A stretch of DNA of 64,000 nucleotides from Oligoflexia bacterium (GCA_015232355.1 JADFZW010000007.1:104865-168864); one strand, 5' to 3'; positions 27,859-38,729 are shown, counted from the stretch's first letter. Made by a program: numbers and translations. Notes: generated by a model not told the origin, from the sequence alone.

Positions 27859-29433
27859 ATGTTTAGAAATAATAGCAGCACTTTATTAAGATTAAGATTT
27901 TTTCTTTTTTTTTCACTTATAATACTTTGTTTTAACTTAAAATCTAAAGCATCTGATGATGCCATCAAAACAAATATCGAATGGGAGAAAAAGCTTATTG
28001 AAGAAATTAAAGCAGATCATCTAGATAAATTTAAAATTAGTGAAGATGAAAATTATAGAAATAATAATAAAGGAGCGATAAAACTTATAACTAAGAGTAA
28101 CATAGAAGAAGGATATGTAATAAAACGCTTTCAATTTAGAGAAAAATTAAAAGAGCGATATAAAGATGATTCAAATAAATTACAGCGTGCACTTGATATT
28201 TTTGATCAATTAAATTACAACACAAAAATTATTTATGGTACTTCAGAGTATGGTTCTGTTATTAAAAATAGCAAAATCATGCAAAATCATAAGACTAAAT
28301 TAAAAGAAAAACAACTAAAACAAAAATTCAATGACAAAAACGGGTCAAAATTTAGAATAATTACTAAAATTGAAAGTGGGAATCCTTGCGGATTTCCTAA
28401 AAATGTAACTGAAATTGACCTTACTAAAGATGGTTCTATTATGGATTCAAAAGTTGTTCCCTATCGTTCGCAAGGAACTAGTCCAACTTGTGCCTCAGTA
28501 GCGGCCAGAGGTGTTTACGAATCAATATTAAAAGATGAAGGAATAATGCCTCAAAATTATCAAGTTTCTATTTATCACACAGCTATAACCAATGATAGTA
28601 GCAGAGGTGGTCATCAATGTTTCATTTTAAATAATTTATTTAAAAATGGTGTTTGTTATGAAGATGAAATAGAAAAAGTTATCTCCCACTATTTTAATGG
28701 TGATACAAATATGAGTTATGCTCAAATCGATGCCCTACTTGAAAAAATTTTTAATAGCAGAAAAATATCAAACTTTAACATAAATGAAATTCTCGACAAA
28801 TATAAAAAAACCACATGCCCAACTTGGAACGAAACTGATCAATCCAACCAAGATCTATTCTTTAAACACATTGCTCTTACTTTATTACAATTCCCCAAAA
28901 ATCAAAAAAATGATACTCAAAATTACAACCTATTTAAAAGAAAAATTCTTGAGTTTTTCCCTTGTAATTTAAAACATATCACCACTTCTGATAAAAAAAA
29001 CAAGATCGCAGATATATTTAACTGTAATGAATATGACTTTAGTGTAATTCCTGAGTTTGAAAAAGATAAAGATTCTGACTCAACTACATTAGATAATGCT
29101 ATGACTGAAGTACAAAAAATAATATTCAAAAATTTTTCTCAAAAAAAGTTAGATAAAGACACAAAGATATATCCAATAATGGCGTCACTTTGTGCTGGAT
29201 ATGCTGAAAGATCTCCAAAAGAAAGTGGTATCATTACAACTAATAATACTCATAAAGGTGACTGTAAAAAAGGCCGTCGTCATGCTGTAATTATATCTGG
29301 ATTAAAACAAGATGGTGAAGATAATTGTCTTGTTAAAATATCCGACAATCACTACCAAAATGATAAATGGTACCCTATTGATTTCATCATAAAAAATGGA
29401 CAGAGCATTTCTTTGATTGAAAAGAAACATTGA
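27859..29433 (+). CDS. secreted papain-like (C1-type) cysteine protease
   Basis: ATGGAGGAATTATT directly precedes the ATG at 27859, so this start is preferred over one eight codons upstream. The 524-residue protein has a signal peptide (residues 1-31) and a charged pro-region to about 170. The catalytic domain has YRSQGTSPTCASVAA, with oxyanion Gln205 and nucleophile Cys211 in the C1A arrangement. GRRHAVIISGL (His475) and SDNHYQNDKWYP (Asn497) complete the triad. The spacing of about 264 residues between Cys and His is long for papain, and extra Cys residues are present. It probably degrades external or periplasmic protein. The gene ends in TGA. Confidence 0.8.
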   Translation: MFRNNSSTLLRLRFFLFFSLIILCFNLKSKASDDAIKTNIEWEKKLIEEIKADHLDKFKISEDENYRNNNKGAIKLITKSNIEEGYVIKRFQFREKLKERYKDDSNKLQRALDIFDQLNYNTKIIYGTSEYGSVIKNSKIMQNHKTKLKEKQLKQKFNDKNGSKFRIITKIESGNPCGFPKNVTEIDLTKDGSIMDSKVVPYRSQGTSPTCASVAARGVYESILKDEGIMPQNYQVSIYHTAITNDSSRGGHQCFILNNLFKNGVCYEDEIEKVISHYFNGDTNMSYAQIDALLEKIFNSRKISNFNINEILDKYKKTTCPTWNETDQSNQDLFFKHIALTLLQFPKNQKNDTQNYNLFKRKILEFFPCNLKHITTSDKKNKIADIFNCNEYDFSVIPEFEKDKDSDSTTLDNAMTEVQKIIFKNFSQKKLDKDTKIYPIMASLCAGYAERSPKESGIITTNNTHKGDCKKGRRHAVIISGLKQDGEDNCLVKISDNHYQNDKWYPIDFIIKNGQSISLIEKKH

Positions 29434-29475
29434 TCGTATTCGTTCAAAAAAAAATTCTTTCAAGTAAGTTACAAT

Positions 29476-29844
29476 TTATTTTTTTCCCTCTATAAACAAA
29501 AATTCTTTAGCGGATGTTTCATCATAAAATGGTACAATATTTCTTTTTATGAATAAGTTTAGTCCAGTTAGCATTAATTTGCGAAAACCTGTAACCCCTA
29601 TAATGGCCGCTCGTTTAGTTTTAGGAGCGATATATTGCTTGCTTATATTTTTTGCCTCTACCATAAATTCTTTAGAGAGATTGCAATCACAAACATCTAC
29701 TAATATTAATACTGAAAATTCTTTATGTTTTGCGAGTATATCTGCTTGTTGTTGCAACATCTGTAATTTTTCTTTATCTGTTGTATTTTTATAATCTACA
29801 TATAAAATATTTATTTGTTTGTACTCTATCCATGTGACAGGCAT
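29476..29844 (-). CDS. STAS/SEC14-like domain protein
   Basis: The 122-residue protein begins VTWIEYKQINILYVDYKN and includes LILVDVCD, KQYIAPKTKRAAIIGVTGF and PFYDETSAKEFL. These match a small bacterial STAS/SpoIIAA-like family. Such single-domain proteins are thought to act as adaptors or anti-anti-sigma-like switches, but the partner here is unknown. GGAGATGA lies before the ATG. The upstream region contains five perfect 11-base repeats. Confidence 0.75.
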   Translation of the reverse strand: MPVTWIEYKQINILYVDYKNTTDKEKLQMLQQQADILAKHKEFSVLILVDVCDCNLSKEFMVEAKNISKQYIAPKTKRAAIIGVTGFRKLMLTGLNLFIKRNIVPFYDETSAKEFLFIEGKK

Positions 29845-30185
29845 AATCTCATCTCCTTTTTTTGTAGTAGGGTTATTATTAGGTTATTATTAGGTTATTA
29901 TTAGGTTATTATTAGGTTATTATTATAATATCATTGATACTATAATAATAGGTGCAATCTTGTTGTATTTGTCAACTTATTGAGTATGCCCCGAATTTGG
30001 GGCAATCATCTTACTCTGCTTTAAGCATAAATTACCTCATCCCTGTTAAATATTAATTATTTATAAATTATTTTTATTTAGTAAGAATCAATATCCATTA
30101 TCTGTATTACAATTTAACTTAATTTTTAACCTTTAAAAAAAATAAAAGGATGTTATTTTTAGTTTTAAATTTAAGGAATAATAAA
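29845..30185. other. 341-base divergent intergenic region
   Basis: Between the STAS-like gene and the secreted low-complexity protein. It holds the five-copy 11-base array (29871-29925) and a 6-bp stem hairpin TGCCCC/GGGGCA with an AATT-containing loop (29987-30004). No U-run follows the hairpin. Otherwise AT-rich; no gene seen. Confidence 0.7.
29871..29925. repeat. five perfect copies of an 11-base tandem repeat
   Basis: GGTTATTATTA occurs five times without interruption, starting 27 bases upstream of the STAS-like start codon. An 11-base unit is close to one helical turn, so copy change would move promoter or operator elements by whole turns. Confidence 0.95.
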
Positions 30186-31262
30186 ATGATTAATAAAAAA
30201 ACAACTCTTACAAAATTAAAATTACTCTTAGTAATTTCATTGTTTTTCACAACCACATTAGCTCAATCCTCTTGTTATAAGAAAATCAAAGAAAAAGAGT
30301 TAGAACTTGAGCAAAACAAGGAACTCATCCAAAGCAATTCTCAAAGCAACTCTCACAAAGCATCCAGTTTATTAGAAGATGCTCAAGTGTATCACAATAG
30401 CAAAACAAAAAAAAATAAGTATAAGAATGTAATTATTGGACCAACATTAAGCTTGTTTTTTATAGACACTACTGAAATTACCCAATTATCTATGGATAAA
30501 ACAGTTGAGCTCTTACTAAAGAGTAACTCCATGGAATTTATTTGTGATGATAACTACAAATCAATTGTGGATAAAGTAAACACCGGTCATCTACAAAAAT
30601 TACTAAAATTTCCGGCCCCTCAAACATCTCAAGAAAAATTACAGCTTGAAATAGAAAAAATTGTATCTACAAATAATAAAAATGCAAAAAATGAAGAAGA
30701 GAAAGAAAAAGAAAAAACAGCAGACAAGGACAAAGATAAAAATAAAATTGAAAAAGAAAAAGAAGAAGATGATAGCGTATTTATGAACATACTAGGTGAA
30801 GTTGGTTCTATGATTGGTAAGACTATTCGTACTACAACTAAAATAGCATTCTTACCAGTTACGATACCGGCCACCCTAACTTACAAAACAGCTCGCGCCG
30901 TATGTAAAGGCACTATAGGTGCTGTCAGTGGAACAATCAAAGTGCTATCTTTGGCCAAAGATGTTTTTAATATCATACGTGAGACAGAAGACCAACAATC
31001 ACAAGCAAAAACACAATCAAAAGAAATTGTGAAAACTTCAGCTTCTGCTCCTTTGATAAAAGAATTAGATGATAATGATGACAAAGAAAGCGAAGATGGT
31101 AGCGATAATTCAAATTATAAAATTATCGATCCAAATATAATTCGCAGTAAAGCTATTAAAGATTTAATCTCTGAAGCAGATGAAGCAGAAAAAATGCTGA
31201 GAGATGAGTGCAGGGGATCTATCTCAGAATATTATTTTAAACTTCACAAGGATTTGCAATAA
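30186..31262 (+). CDS. secreted low-complexity hypothetical protein
   Basis: TAAGGA lies before ATG 30186, which opens a good signal peptide (LLLVISLFFTTTLAQ); an upstream ATG 12 codons earlier lacks this support. The protein of about 358 residues contains a highly charged Lys/Glu/Asp segment (about 165-205) and then a Gly/Thr-rich amphipathic stretch, MIGKTIRTTTKIAFLPVTIP to about residue 265. The latter might associate with membranes. The end is acidic and then helical. No family recognised. Exported by prediction. Confidence 0.65.
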   Translation: MINKKTTLTKLKLLLVISLFFTTTLAQSSCYKKIKEKELELEQNKELIQSNSQSNSHKASSLLEDAQVYHNSKTKKNKYKNVIIGPTLSLFFIDTTEITQLSMDKTVELLLKSNSMEFICDDNYKSIVDKVNTGHLQKLLKFPAPQTSQEKLQLEIEKIVSTNNKNAKNEEEKEKEKTADKDKDKNKIEKEKEEDDSVFMNILGEVGSMIGKTIRTTTKIAFLPVTIPATLTYKTARAVCKGTIGAVSGTIKVLSLAKDVFNIIRETEDQQSQAKTQSKEIVKTSASAPLIKELDDNDDKESEDGSDNSNYKIIDPNIIRSKAIKDLISEADEAEKMLRDECRGSISEYYFKLHKDLQ

Positions 31263-31266
31263 AAAA

Positions 31267-32310
31267 TTACAATAAGAATATATTGTTTTTTAAACAAGTA
31301 CTCTTCATTTCATCTGGCCAAATACTACATTGAACCTCTCCTACGTGTGCCTTTCGCAAAAAGAACATACATAAGCGTGATTGCCCAATACCACCGCCAA
31401 TTGTAAGCGGTAACTCTCCACTAAGAAGACGTTTATGCCACATTAATTTTCTTCTCTCTGTTGCTCCTCTTAATTTTAATTGTTGTGATAAACTATTTTT
31501 ATCAACTCTAATACCCATTGAAGAGAGTTCAAAATTTTGTTCTAATATTGGATGCCAAACAATTATATCACCATTCAGTCCTTTGTAATTTTTCTTAAGG
31601 TTGTTTACGGTAATCCAATCATCGTAGTCAGGGGCACGGCCATCATGAGGTTCTCCACTTTTAAGATTAGCACCTATACCAATAACAAAGACTGCTCCAT
31701 ATTTTTTGGCCACTATCTTCTCACGCTCGGATGGTAGAAGTTTGGGGTATTCTTTTTCCAACTCTTCAGTATGAATAAAGGTGATCTCCTCTGGTAAAAT
31801 TGGTTTAATTAAAAATCTTTCATAAAGATAGATCTCTGTTCTTCTCATTACACTATAAATTTTTCCTACAATGTATTTTAGAAAATCTAAATTTCTATTC
31901 TCTTTTGTGATGATCCTTTCCCAATCCCACTGATCAACATAAATGGAATGCAAATTATCCACATGCTCATCTGGTCTGATGGCATTCATATCAGTATAGA
32001 TACCTTCACCTGGATTCATAGCATACTCTTTTAAAATCATTCTCTTCCATTTTGCCAGAGATTGTACAATCTCTGCTTTACATTGAAAGTTACCACCAGT
32101 TTCAATACTTACTGGTTTTTCAATACCATTAAGATCATCATTTATTCCTGTACCACTCTTTACAAAAAGTGGAGCACTCACTCTTAAAAGGTTTAAACTA
32201 TCAGATAAATTTACTTGGAAAAATTCTTTAATCTGACGAATACCCTTTTCGGTCTCCTTTAAATCCAAAATCGATTTGTAATTTTTAGGAAGGATTAATT
32301 TCTTTTGCAT
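31267..32310 (-). CDS. asnA: aspartate--ammonia ligase (asparagine synthetase A)
   Basis: AsnA makes asparagine from aspartate, ammonia and ATP via an aspartyl-adenylate. The 347-residue length and continuous similarity to the class-II aaRS-like AsnA fold are clear: SAPLFVKSGTGINDDLNG, VEIVQSLAKWKR-like, MNAIRPDEH and YVDQWDWE, then SMGIRVDKNSL and the C-terminal LTIGGGIGQSRLCMFFL. The ribosome-binding site is AGGAG about 11 bases upstream. It lies downstream of icmF on the same strand. Between the two genes short TGATTACTGATTAC repeats are seen. Confidence 0.97.
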   Translation of the reverse strand: MQKKLILPKNYKSILDLKETEKGIRQIKEFFQVNLSDSLNLLRVSAPLFVKSGTGINDDLNGIEKPVSIETGGNFQCKAEIVQSLAKWKRMILKEYAMNPGEGIYTDMNAIRPDEHVDNLHSIYVDQWDWERIITKENRNLDFLKYIVGKIYSVMRRTEIYLYERFLIKPILPEEITFIHTEELEKEYPKLLPSEREKIVAKKYGAVFVIGIGANLKSGEPHDGRAPDYDDWITVNNLKKNYKGLNGDIIVWHPILEQNFELSSMGIRVDKNSLSQQLKLRGATERRKLMWHKRLLSGELPLTIGGGIGQSRLCMFFLRKAHVGEVQCSIWPDEMKSTCLKNNIFLL

Positions 32311-32376
32311 CTTTCTTTATTCTCCTGTTGTCTGATTGCTGATTACTGATTACTGATAGCTGTCTTTTATCAATTA

Positions 32377-35300
32377 TCACATGCTTCTTCGATATTGTCC
32401 TCCAACTCTATAGAGTGCATTAGTAATTTGTCCTAAAGAACAATACTGGCCAACATCCATCAACTTTTCAAAGATATTCTCATTTCTAAAAGCAGTCTGT
32501 TTTAACTCCTCTAATTTAATAGTGGCAATTTCATGATTAAAACGATGGAGATCGTGAAGAGTTTTAATTTGATTCTCTTTCTCCTCTGCCTCGGCCCTAA
32601 TTACTTCACCGGGAATGTTGGTATGTGATCCATTTGGAGATAAAAAAGTATTTACTCCAACTATTGGATACTCTCCATTATGTTTTAGTGTCTCATAGTG
32701 AATAGATTCATCTTGAATCTTCGCTCGCTGATACATTGTCTCCATCGCTCCCAAGACTCCACCTCTTTCTGAAATTCTCTCAAATTCCTGCAATACTCTT
32801 TCCTCAACCATGTCGGTCAGGTATTCTAAAACAAATGAACCCTGCCATGGATTTTGATTTTTGGTAAGTCCCAATTCTTTGTTAATAATTAATTGAATAG
32901 CAATTGCTCGACGAACAGATTCTTCTGTTGGAGTTGTTATTGCTTCATCATAGGCATTGGTATGTAATGAATTACAATTATCAAAGATTGCATAGAGTCC
33001 TTGTAGCGTAGTTCTGATGTCGTTAAAATCTATCTCTTGAGCATGCAGAGATCTACCCGATGTTTGAATATGATATTTTAACATTTGTGAGCGGGCATTT
33101 GCTCCATACTTTAACTTTAAAGCTTTAGACCAAATTCTTCTCGCCACTCGACCAATCACTGCGTACTCTGGTTCCATTCCATTGGAAAAGAAAAATGATA
33201 AGTTAGGAGCAAAAGCGTTTATATCCATTCCTCGAGAAAGATAATATTCAACATAGGTAAGTCCATTGGCCAAAGTAAATGCTAATTGGGTAATCGGATT
33301 TGCTCCGGCCTCAGCGATATGATAGCCAGAGATTGAAACTGAATAAAAATTGCGAACATTATTTTTAATGAAGTGCTCTTGCATATCACCCATCAAGCGC
33401 AAAGAGAATTCTGTAGAAAAGATGCAAGTATTTTGTGCTTGATCCTCTTTTAAAATATCCGCTTGAACAGTTCCTCTAACTTTCGAGATGGTGCCCTCTT
33501 TTATTTTATTATAAACCTCTAATGGTAAGACTTGATTACCAGTTATCCCAAGTAACATAAGACCTAGTCCATCGTTACCTTCAGGAATTGCGCTCGCACC
33601 AGTTCCTCTATAGCGTGGAATATCTACGCCTCTTTCAATGTAAAGTTTTTTTATTTTCTCTTCTACTTCTTTTGTTAGACCATTATTTCGAATATAAATT
33701 TCACATTGCTGATCGATAGCTGCATTCATAAAAAATGCTGCCATAATGGCCGCCGGCCCATTTATTGTCATCGATACTGAAGTTGAAGCATCTTTTAAAT
33801 TAAATCCAGAGTAAAGTTTTTTAGCATCATCTAAGCAGCAAACAGAAACTCCTGCATTTCCAATCTTACCGTAAATATCAGGACGATAATCAGGATCTTC
33901 TCCATAGAGTGTAGGCGAATCGTAGGCAGTAGAGAGTCGTTTAGCAGATTGACCTTTAGATACATAATGAAAGCGTTTATTGGTTCGCTCAGGCCCACCC
34001 TCTCCTGCAAACATTCTTGTTGGATCCTCACCTTCTCTCTTAAAGGGAAAAACACCGGCAGTATATGGAAATTCTCCAGGAACATTTTCTTGCAAATTCC
34101 ACTTTAAAATATCTCCCCAATCTTTGTATTGAGGCAATGAAATCTTGGGAATTTTAGAGTGAGAAATAGTATCTATTTTTGTTTCTACTTTAATTTCTTG
34201 ATCACGAACTTTATATGTAAACTCATCTCCTTCTAAACATTTTACCTTCTGATCCCAATTATCTAATATTTTTTTACATTGTCCATCTAAGCGATAGCTC
34301 ATCTCCTCTTTAACTTTTTCTAGATTTATTTTGGTTTGATATTTCACTTCTGCTGACTCTAAAATTGTCTCATCCAAGAGATTGATAGATTTTTCTAAAG
34401 CATATACTTTGCTTGCAATTTGTCTTTGATCTTCACAAAATTTATTATATCCACGAATAGTCTCTACTACCTCTGATAAATATCTACTTCTTGCGGGAGG
34501 AATGATTTGCTTTTTTTCTGAGGAAGTAGAGGAAGTGTCCAGAAATTTTGCATTCTTATTTGATGTCTTGAATATTTTAGATATAACCTCCGCATAGAGT
34601 TGATTAGTGCCTGGATCATTAAATTGAGAAGCAATGGTACCAAAAACTGGTAATTGATCATCTGATAGATCACGATTATTATCACTATCCCAAATATTTC
34701 TATTACGTTTAAATTGCTTTCGTACATCTCTCAAAGCATCCAATGCTCCTCTCTTATCAAATTTATTTATGGCCACAATGTCTGCAAAGTCTAACATATC
34801 AATCTTTTCTAATTGTGAGCTAGCTCCATATTCAGGAGTCATTACATACAAACAAACATCAGCATGATCAGCTATCTCTGTATCCGATTGACCAATTCCA
34901 GAGGTTTCTAAAATAATCAAATCAAACTCTGCTAACTTTAAAATGTTTACTGCTTCTCTTACATATTTTGATAATGCCAAGTTTGACTGTCTCGTCGCAA
35001 GCGAGCGAACATATACACGGTCAGTGTTAATAGAATTCATTCTAATTCTATCGCCAAGTAAAGCACCACCAGTTTTACGTTTAGATGGGTCTACCGAAAT
35101 TACTCCAACAGTTTTACCCTCACCTCCTTCATCTTTAAAGTTGGGATCATTTAAAAAGCGACAAATAATCTCATCAATCATTGAAGATTTTCCGCTACCA
35201 CCTGTACCTGTAATTCCTAATACTGGTATTTTATTTTTACTTTTGCTTTCAGTTTCAGTTTCAGTTCCGGTTTCAGTTTCGGCGGTTATCTTCGCAAGCA

Positions 35301-35850
35301 ACTCTGTTGTTTGCTGTGGATAATTTTCAGCTGCAGAGATAAGTTGAGCAATAAGATGAGACTCTTTCACTTTAATCTTGTGATGGGAAAGATCAGAAAT
35401 ATTTAAAATATTTTTTCCTGTTGGAAAATCACATTTTTCTAGTAGATCATTAATCATTGATTGCAGTCCCATTGATCTACCATCATCTGGGGAATAAATT
35501 CTAGCAATACCATATTCATGTAGCTCTCTCGCCTCATCTGGCAAGATCACACCACCACCTCCACCAAAAATTTTTATATGTTCACATCCTCGCTCTTTTA
35601 GAAGGTCATACATATACTTAAAAAATTCCATGTGACCACCTTGATAGGAAGTCACTGCTACAGCTTGAACATCCTCTTGAATTGCACAATTAACAATCTC
35701 ACTGGCAGAGCGATTATGACCTAAGTGAATTACTTCAGCACCAGAGCTTTGAATAATTCTTCTCATAACATTTATAGCGGCATCATGACCGTCGAAAAGA
35801 GAACCTGCGGTTACAATTCTAATCTTATTATTTGATTTATATATAGTCAT
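32377..35850 (-). CDS. icmF: fused acyl-CoA mutase IcmF (B12-binding, G-protein chaperone, mutase)
   Basis: This 1,157-residue protein has the IcmF order. Residues 1-145 are a cobalamin-binding domain (SLFDGHDAA, base-off His22, then [11 protein letters not shown]). About 205-440 is a MeaB/MeaI-type G3E GTPase ([37 protein letters not shown]). From about 590 a TIM-barrel mutase includes [19 protein letters not shown] and [17 protein letters not shown]. IcmF isomerises isobutyryl-CoA/butyryl-CoA (and in some species isovaleryl/pivalyl-CoA) using adenosylcobalamin with the built-in G-protein repairing the cofactor. A TETETES repeat expands the linker. AAAGGAG supports the start. The DUF6125-like gene directly precedes it. 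Confidence 0.95.
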   Translation of the reverse strand: MTIYKSNNKIRIVTAGSLFDGHDAAINVMRRIIQSSGAEVIHLGHNRSASEIVNCAIQEDVQAVAVTSYQGGHMEFFKYMYDLLKERGCEHIKIFGGGGGVILPDEARELHEYGIARIYSPDDGRSMGLQSMINDLLEKCDFPTGKNILNISDLSHHKIKVKESHLIAQLISAAENYPQQTTELLAKITAETETGTETETESKSKNKIPVLGITGTGGSGKSSMIDEIICRFLNDPNFKDEGGEGKTVGVISVDPSKRKTGGALLGDRIRMNSINTDRVYVRSLATRQSNLALSKYVREAVNILKLAEFDLIILETSGIGQSDTEIADHADVCLYVMTPEYGASSQLEKIDMLDFADIVAINKFDKRGALDALRDVRKQFKRNRNIWDSDNNRDLSDDQLPVFGTIASQFNDPGTNQLYAEVISKIFKTSNKNAKFLDTSSTSSEKKQIIPPARSRYLSEVVETIRGYNKFCEDQRQIASKVYALEKSINLLDETILESAEVKYQTKINLEKVKEEMSYRLDGQCKKILDNWDQKVKCLEGDEFTYKVRDQEIKVETKIDTISHSKIPKISLPQYKDWGDILKWNLQENVPGEFPYTAGVFPFKREGEDPTRMFAGEGGPERTNKRFHYVSKGQSAKRLSTAYDSPTLYGEDPDYRPDIYGKIGNAGVSVCCLDDAKKLYSGFNLKDASTSVSMTINGPAAIMAAFFMNAAIDQQCEIYIRNNGLTKEVEEKIKKLYIERGVDIPRYRGTGASAIPEGNDGLGLMLLGITGNQVLPLEVYNKIKEGTISKVRGTVQADILKEDQAQNTCIFSTEFSLRLMGDMQEHFIKNNVRNFYSVSISGYHIAEAGANPITQLAFTLANGLTYVEYYLSRGMDINAFAPNLSFFFSNGMEPEYAVIGRVARRIWSKALKLKYGANARSQMLKYHIQTSGRSLHAQEIDFNDIRTTLQGLYAIFDNCNSLHTNAYDEAITTPTEESVRRAIAIQLIINKELGLTKNQNPWQGSFVLEYLTDMVEERVLQEFERISERGGVLGAMETMYQRAKIQDESIHYETLKHNGEYPIVGVNTFLSPNGSHTNIPGEVIRAEAEEKENQIKTLHDLHRFNHEIATIKLEELKQTAFRNENIFEKLMDVGQYCSLGQITNALYRVGGQYRRSM

Positions 35851-35863
35851 AATACTATTCTCC

Positions 35864-35900
35864 TTTATTTTGCTTTATTTTGCTTTATTTTGCTTTATTT
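35864..35900. repeat. 10-base tandem repeat (TTTATTTTGC)
   Basis: About three and a half copies bridge the C-terminus of the DUF6125-like gene and the icmF leader. On the minus strand the repeat encodes the final Lys/Asn residues and ends just before the icmF ribosome-binding site. Confidence 0.85.
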
Positions 35901-36700
35901 TTAATACTAAATCGCCATGAACAAGACCACTCTTCTGGATGTTTATCTGGCGGACAACCTATACACTCAGTAACTATCCTTGAATCAATTGCAAAAGCAA
36001 AAGAACTATACTCTACCACTCCCGCTGATTTACATGGATAATCCTCTAATCCCTTTCTCTTTCTTGCAGATTGCACTCTACACTCATCCATTCTAAAAAC
36101 AAAAGAACTCTCACTCTCCTCTACTTTCTCCTCCACTATTGATTGCTTATTTATAGAAGCATACAATCTAAACTTCAAAGCACTCTTCAATCCCTCTAGA
36201 CCAGAGTTGTCTTGCAACTTTAAAAATTTCTTTATTGATGCTGCTTCAAAAGGAGAAAACTGTGCCCAACAAGAGTCATTACATCTTTTGGCATCAAACA
36301 TTCCACAAGCAGATTTTAATCCACTACCATTTTCATTTTCATTTTCATTTTCCACGCTCTGAAACCATATTCCATCAAGCGCAAGCCAGTTGATGGCCAC
36401 ACTCTCTTTTAATTTAAGCAAATCATGATGTGAAAGATTTAAGAGATATTTTGGAATAGCGGTCTCTTCATCTAATTCAAAACCCAAAGTTTTGGCCAAA
36501 CGTTTTATTTGCAACTTATAACCTTCTTCACTTACATTTTCGATTATTTTCTCTGCACGCTCCTTACCTAATTGACGATATACCTCTGCATACCACATTC
36601 CATAGTGAATAATAGTTCGATGAAGTAAATCAATAATTAATTTACTTAAATCCACTTTACTTAAATGATCATCATTTTGATAGACAGTTTCATTTTGCAT
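35885..36700 (-). CDS. DUF6125-like protein, icmF neighbour
   Basis: This 271-residue protein is probably cytosolic. Features include YGMWYAEVYRQLGKERAEKIIENVSEEGY, a long helical region, and cysteines clustered as CGMFDAKRCNDSC and later CIGCPPDKHPEEWSC, which could bind a metal or an Fe-S cluster. It resembles the DUF6125 family I know as encoded near acyl-CoA metabolism genes. GGGAG precedes the ATG. A NENENENG repeat lies in the middle. With icmF 35 bases downstream, a joint role in acyl-CoA mutase function is a reasonable inference, not shown. Confidence 0.65.
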   Translation of the reverse strand: MQNETVYQNDDHLSKVDLSKLIIDLLHRTIIHYGMWYAEVYRQLGKERAEKIIENVSEEGYKLQIKRLAKTLGFELDEETAIPKYLLNLSHHDLLKLKESVAINWLALDGIWFQSVENENENENGSGLKSACGMFDAKRCNDSCWAQFSPFEAASIKKFLKLQDNSGLEGLKSALKFRLYASINKQSIVEEKVEESESSFVFRMDECRVQSARKRKGLEDYPCKSAGVVEYSSFAFAIDSRIVTECIGCPPDKHPEEWSCSWRFSIKNKAK

Positions 36701-36724
36701 TTCACTTTCTCCCTCTTATATCTT

Positions 36725-38716
36725 TCACTCATATCTTAAAGCATCTATAGGTGCTAACTTAGAAGCTTCTCTCGCAGGATAAATTCCAAAGATCACTCCG
36801 ATCGAAGCAGAAAATAAAAACGCCAGCAGTATCGAAGATAATGTTATTGATGTGGCCCAACCAACAAAACTAGAGAGAATAAAAGTAATAAGCCAGGCCA
36901 AAATTATTCCGCATGCTCCTCCAATTATACTTACCGTTACTGATTCAATTAAAAATTGAAACAAAATATCTATCTTCATTGCTCCGATTGCCTTTCTTAA
37001 TCCAATTTCCTTTGTACGCTCAGTAACTGATACTAACATAATATTCATAATCCCTATACCACCAACCAATAAAGAAATTGCAGCAATCGCCGATAAAAGT
37101 ATAGTCATCGTCTTTGTACTTGCAGAGAGTGCCTCTTGAATTTCCGCCATATTTCTAACTTGAAAAGCATCATTCCTCCTAGTAGGAGGAACTTTATGAC
37201 GATTTAACATCAACTCCATAATATCATCTTCAATTTTATCGGCATTCTTGGGATCACTCATTTCAATATCCACAGATTCAATATAATTTTTTCCAAAGAG
37301 TCGATACATCGCTGTTAACACTGGTACAATTACAATATCATCTTGATCGCGAAAACCAGAGGCACCTTTTTCAGGTAACACTCCTATGATTTGAAAATTT
37401 AGCTTATTAACTTTAATCATCTCTCCTATAGGATTTTGACCATCAAAGAGTTCTCGTACAACAGTTGTTCCCACCACTGCCACTCTTGAGCGTTTACGAT
37501 TTTCTTCTTCACTAAAAAATCTTCCCATCATTGGTTCAGCTGAACGAATTTTGGTGTAGGGAGAAGTTACTCCAAGAACTGAGGTATTCCAATTTTTATT
37601 AGCGTATGTAAGTTGTCCTTTTCCATTTATATTCGGAACTGCTTCACTCACTCCATCTATTTTTTCTTTTATTATTGTAGCATCCTCAATAGTAATTCTA
37701 GTTGTTGCCCCTACTTCACTTCTCACTCCTCCTAATCCTTTATGAGCACCAGCTCGTAAAATTAAGAGATTTGATCCCAGTGATGACAACTGATTCTCAA
37801 TTGCTTTTTGAGCTCCTCTCCCTAATGCTAACATGGCCACCACTGCTGCTACACCAATCATAATTCCAAGCATAGAGAGTAGTGTGCGGACTTTGTTGAC
37901 TGCTAAAGTTTTTATTCCTTGTTTTAAATGTTGATAGAAATGATCGAAGAATATTATTAAAGATCGCGATGCTACTTCCTCAATATGATTTTTTTTACTA
38001 TCAATTTGAGATTTTCCTTTTGACCACTCTAATTTTTGATCCAACCTTTGATCGGAAACAATCAAACCATCACGCATACGAATCAAACGTCTGGCCTCTT
38101 TCCCAATCTCCTCTTCGTGAGTGACAATAATAATTGTAATTCCACTCTCATTTAATTTATGTAATATCGTCAATATCTCTTTTTCACTAACGGAATCTAA
38201 GTTTCCCGTTGGTTCATCTGCTAAAATGAGAGAGGGTCTATTAATTAATGATCTAGCAATCGCTACTCGCTGTTGTTGACCACCTGATAATTCATTAGGA
38301 CGATGATTAGCACGATCATCTAATCCAACTAATTTAAGCATCTCCAATCCGCGTTCAGCACTCATTTTTCCCTCTGAATAGATCAGTGGTAGTGCTACAT
38401 TTTCTTCTGCGCTCATTCTTGGTAATAAATTAAATTGCTGAAAAATAAAACCAATCGTTTTTCTTCTAAAAATTGCCAACTGATCATCATTTAGTTTAGC
38501 AACCTCAGCTCCAGATATTTTATATTCTCCCTCCTCTGGAATATCCAAGAGTCCAATCACATGCATAAGCGTAGATTTACCTGAACCAGAAGGACCCATG
38601 ATTGCAACGAAATCTCCCTCTTCAATAGTAAGATTAACTCCTCTGAGAGCAGAAATTACGGTATCTCCCATCTGATATTTTTTGTGAATATTTTTTAATT
38701 CGAGCAAGCAACTCAT
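36725..38716 (-). CDS. macB: MacB-type ABC exporter (ATPase fused to permease)
   Basis: The 663-residue protein has an N-terminal ATPase (GPSGSGKSTLM Walker A, LSGGQQQRVAIARSL signature, LILADEPTGNLD Walker B) joined to a MacB permease. The permease has a first membrane helix at about residue 275, a large periplasmic domain, and three C-terminal FtsX-type helices with the conserved VTERTKEIGLRKAIGAM. MacB expels macrolides, peptides or lipoprotein-type substrates with MacA and TolC. It follows macA by 13 bases; with macA and tolC it forms a complete tripartite exporter, in the order tolC-macA-macB. Confidence 0.93.
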   Translation of the reverse strand: MSCLLELKNIHKKYQMGDTVISALRGVNLTIEEGDFVAIMGPSGSGKSTLMHVIGLLDIPEEGEYKISGAEVAKLNDDQLAIFRRKTIGFIFQQFNLLPRMSAEENVALPLIYSEGKMSAERGLEMLKLVGLDDRANHRPNELSGGQQQRVAIARSLINRPSLILADEPTGNLDSVSEKEILTILHKLNESGITIIIVTHEEEIGKEARRLIRMRDGLIVSDQRLDQKLEWSKGKSQIDSKKNHIEEVASRSLIIFFDHFYQHLKQGIKTLAVNKVRTLLSMLGIMIGVAAVVAMLALGRGAQKAIENQLSSLGSNLLILRAGAHKGLGGVRSEVGATTRITIEDATIIKEKIDGVSEAVPNINGKGQLTYANKNWNTSVLGVTSPYTKIRSAEPMMGRFFSEEENRKRSRVAVVGTTVVRELFDGQNPIGEMIKVNKLNFQIIGVLPEKGASGFRDQDDIVIVPVLTAMYRLFGKNYIESVDIEMSDPKNADKIEDDIMELMLNRHKVPPTRRNDAFQVRNMAEIQEALSASTKTMTILLSAIAAISLLVGGIGIMNIMLVSVTERTKEIGLRKAIGAMKIDILFQFLIESVTVSIIGGACGIILAWLITFILSSFVGWATSITLSSILLAFLFSASIGVIFGIYPAREASKLAPIDALRYE

Positions 38717-38729
38717 TCTTTTTATCTTT

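Noticed and set aside
29871..29925. CRISPR-like array
   Set aside because: The 11-base units are contiguous with no spacers.
34943..35323. Plus-strand reading frame opposite icmF
   Set aside because: It is antisense to a well-conserved gene and shows no family features or ribosome-binding site.
32377..35900. Cobalamin riboswitch before icmF
   Set aside because: Only about 35 bases, mostly a short tandem repeat, separate icmF from its upstream gene.
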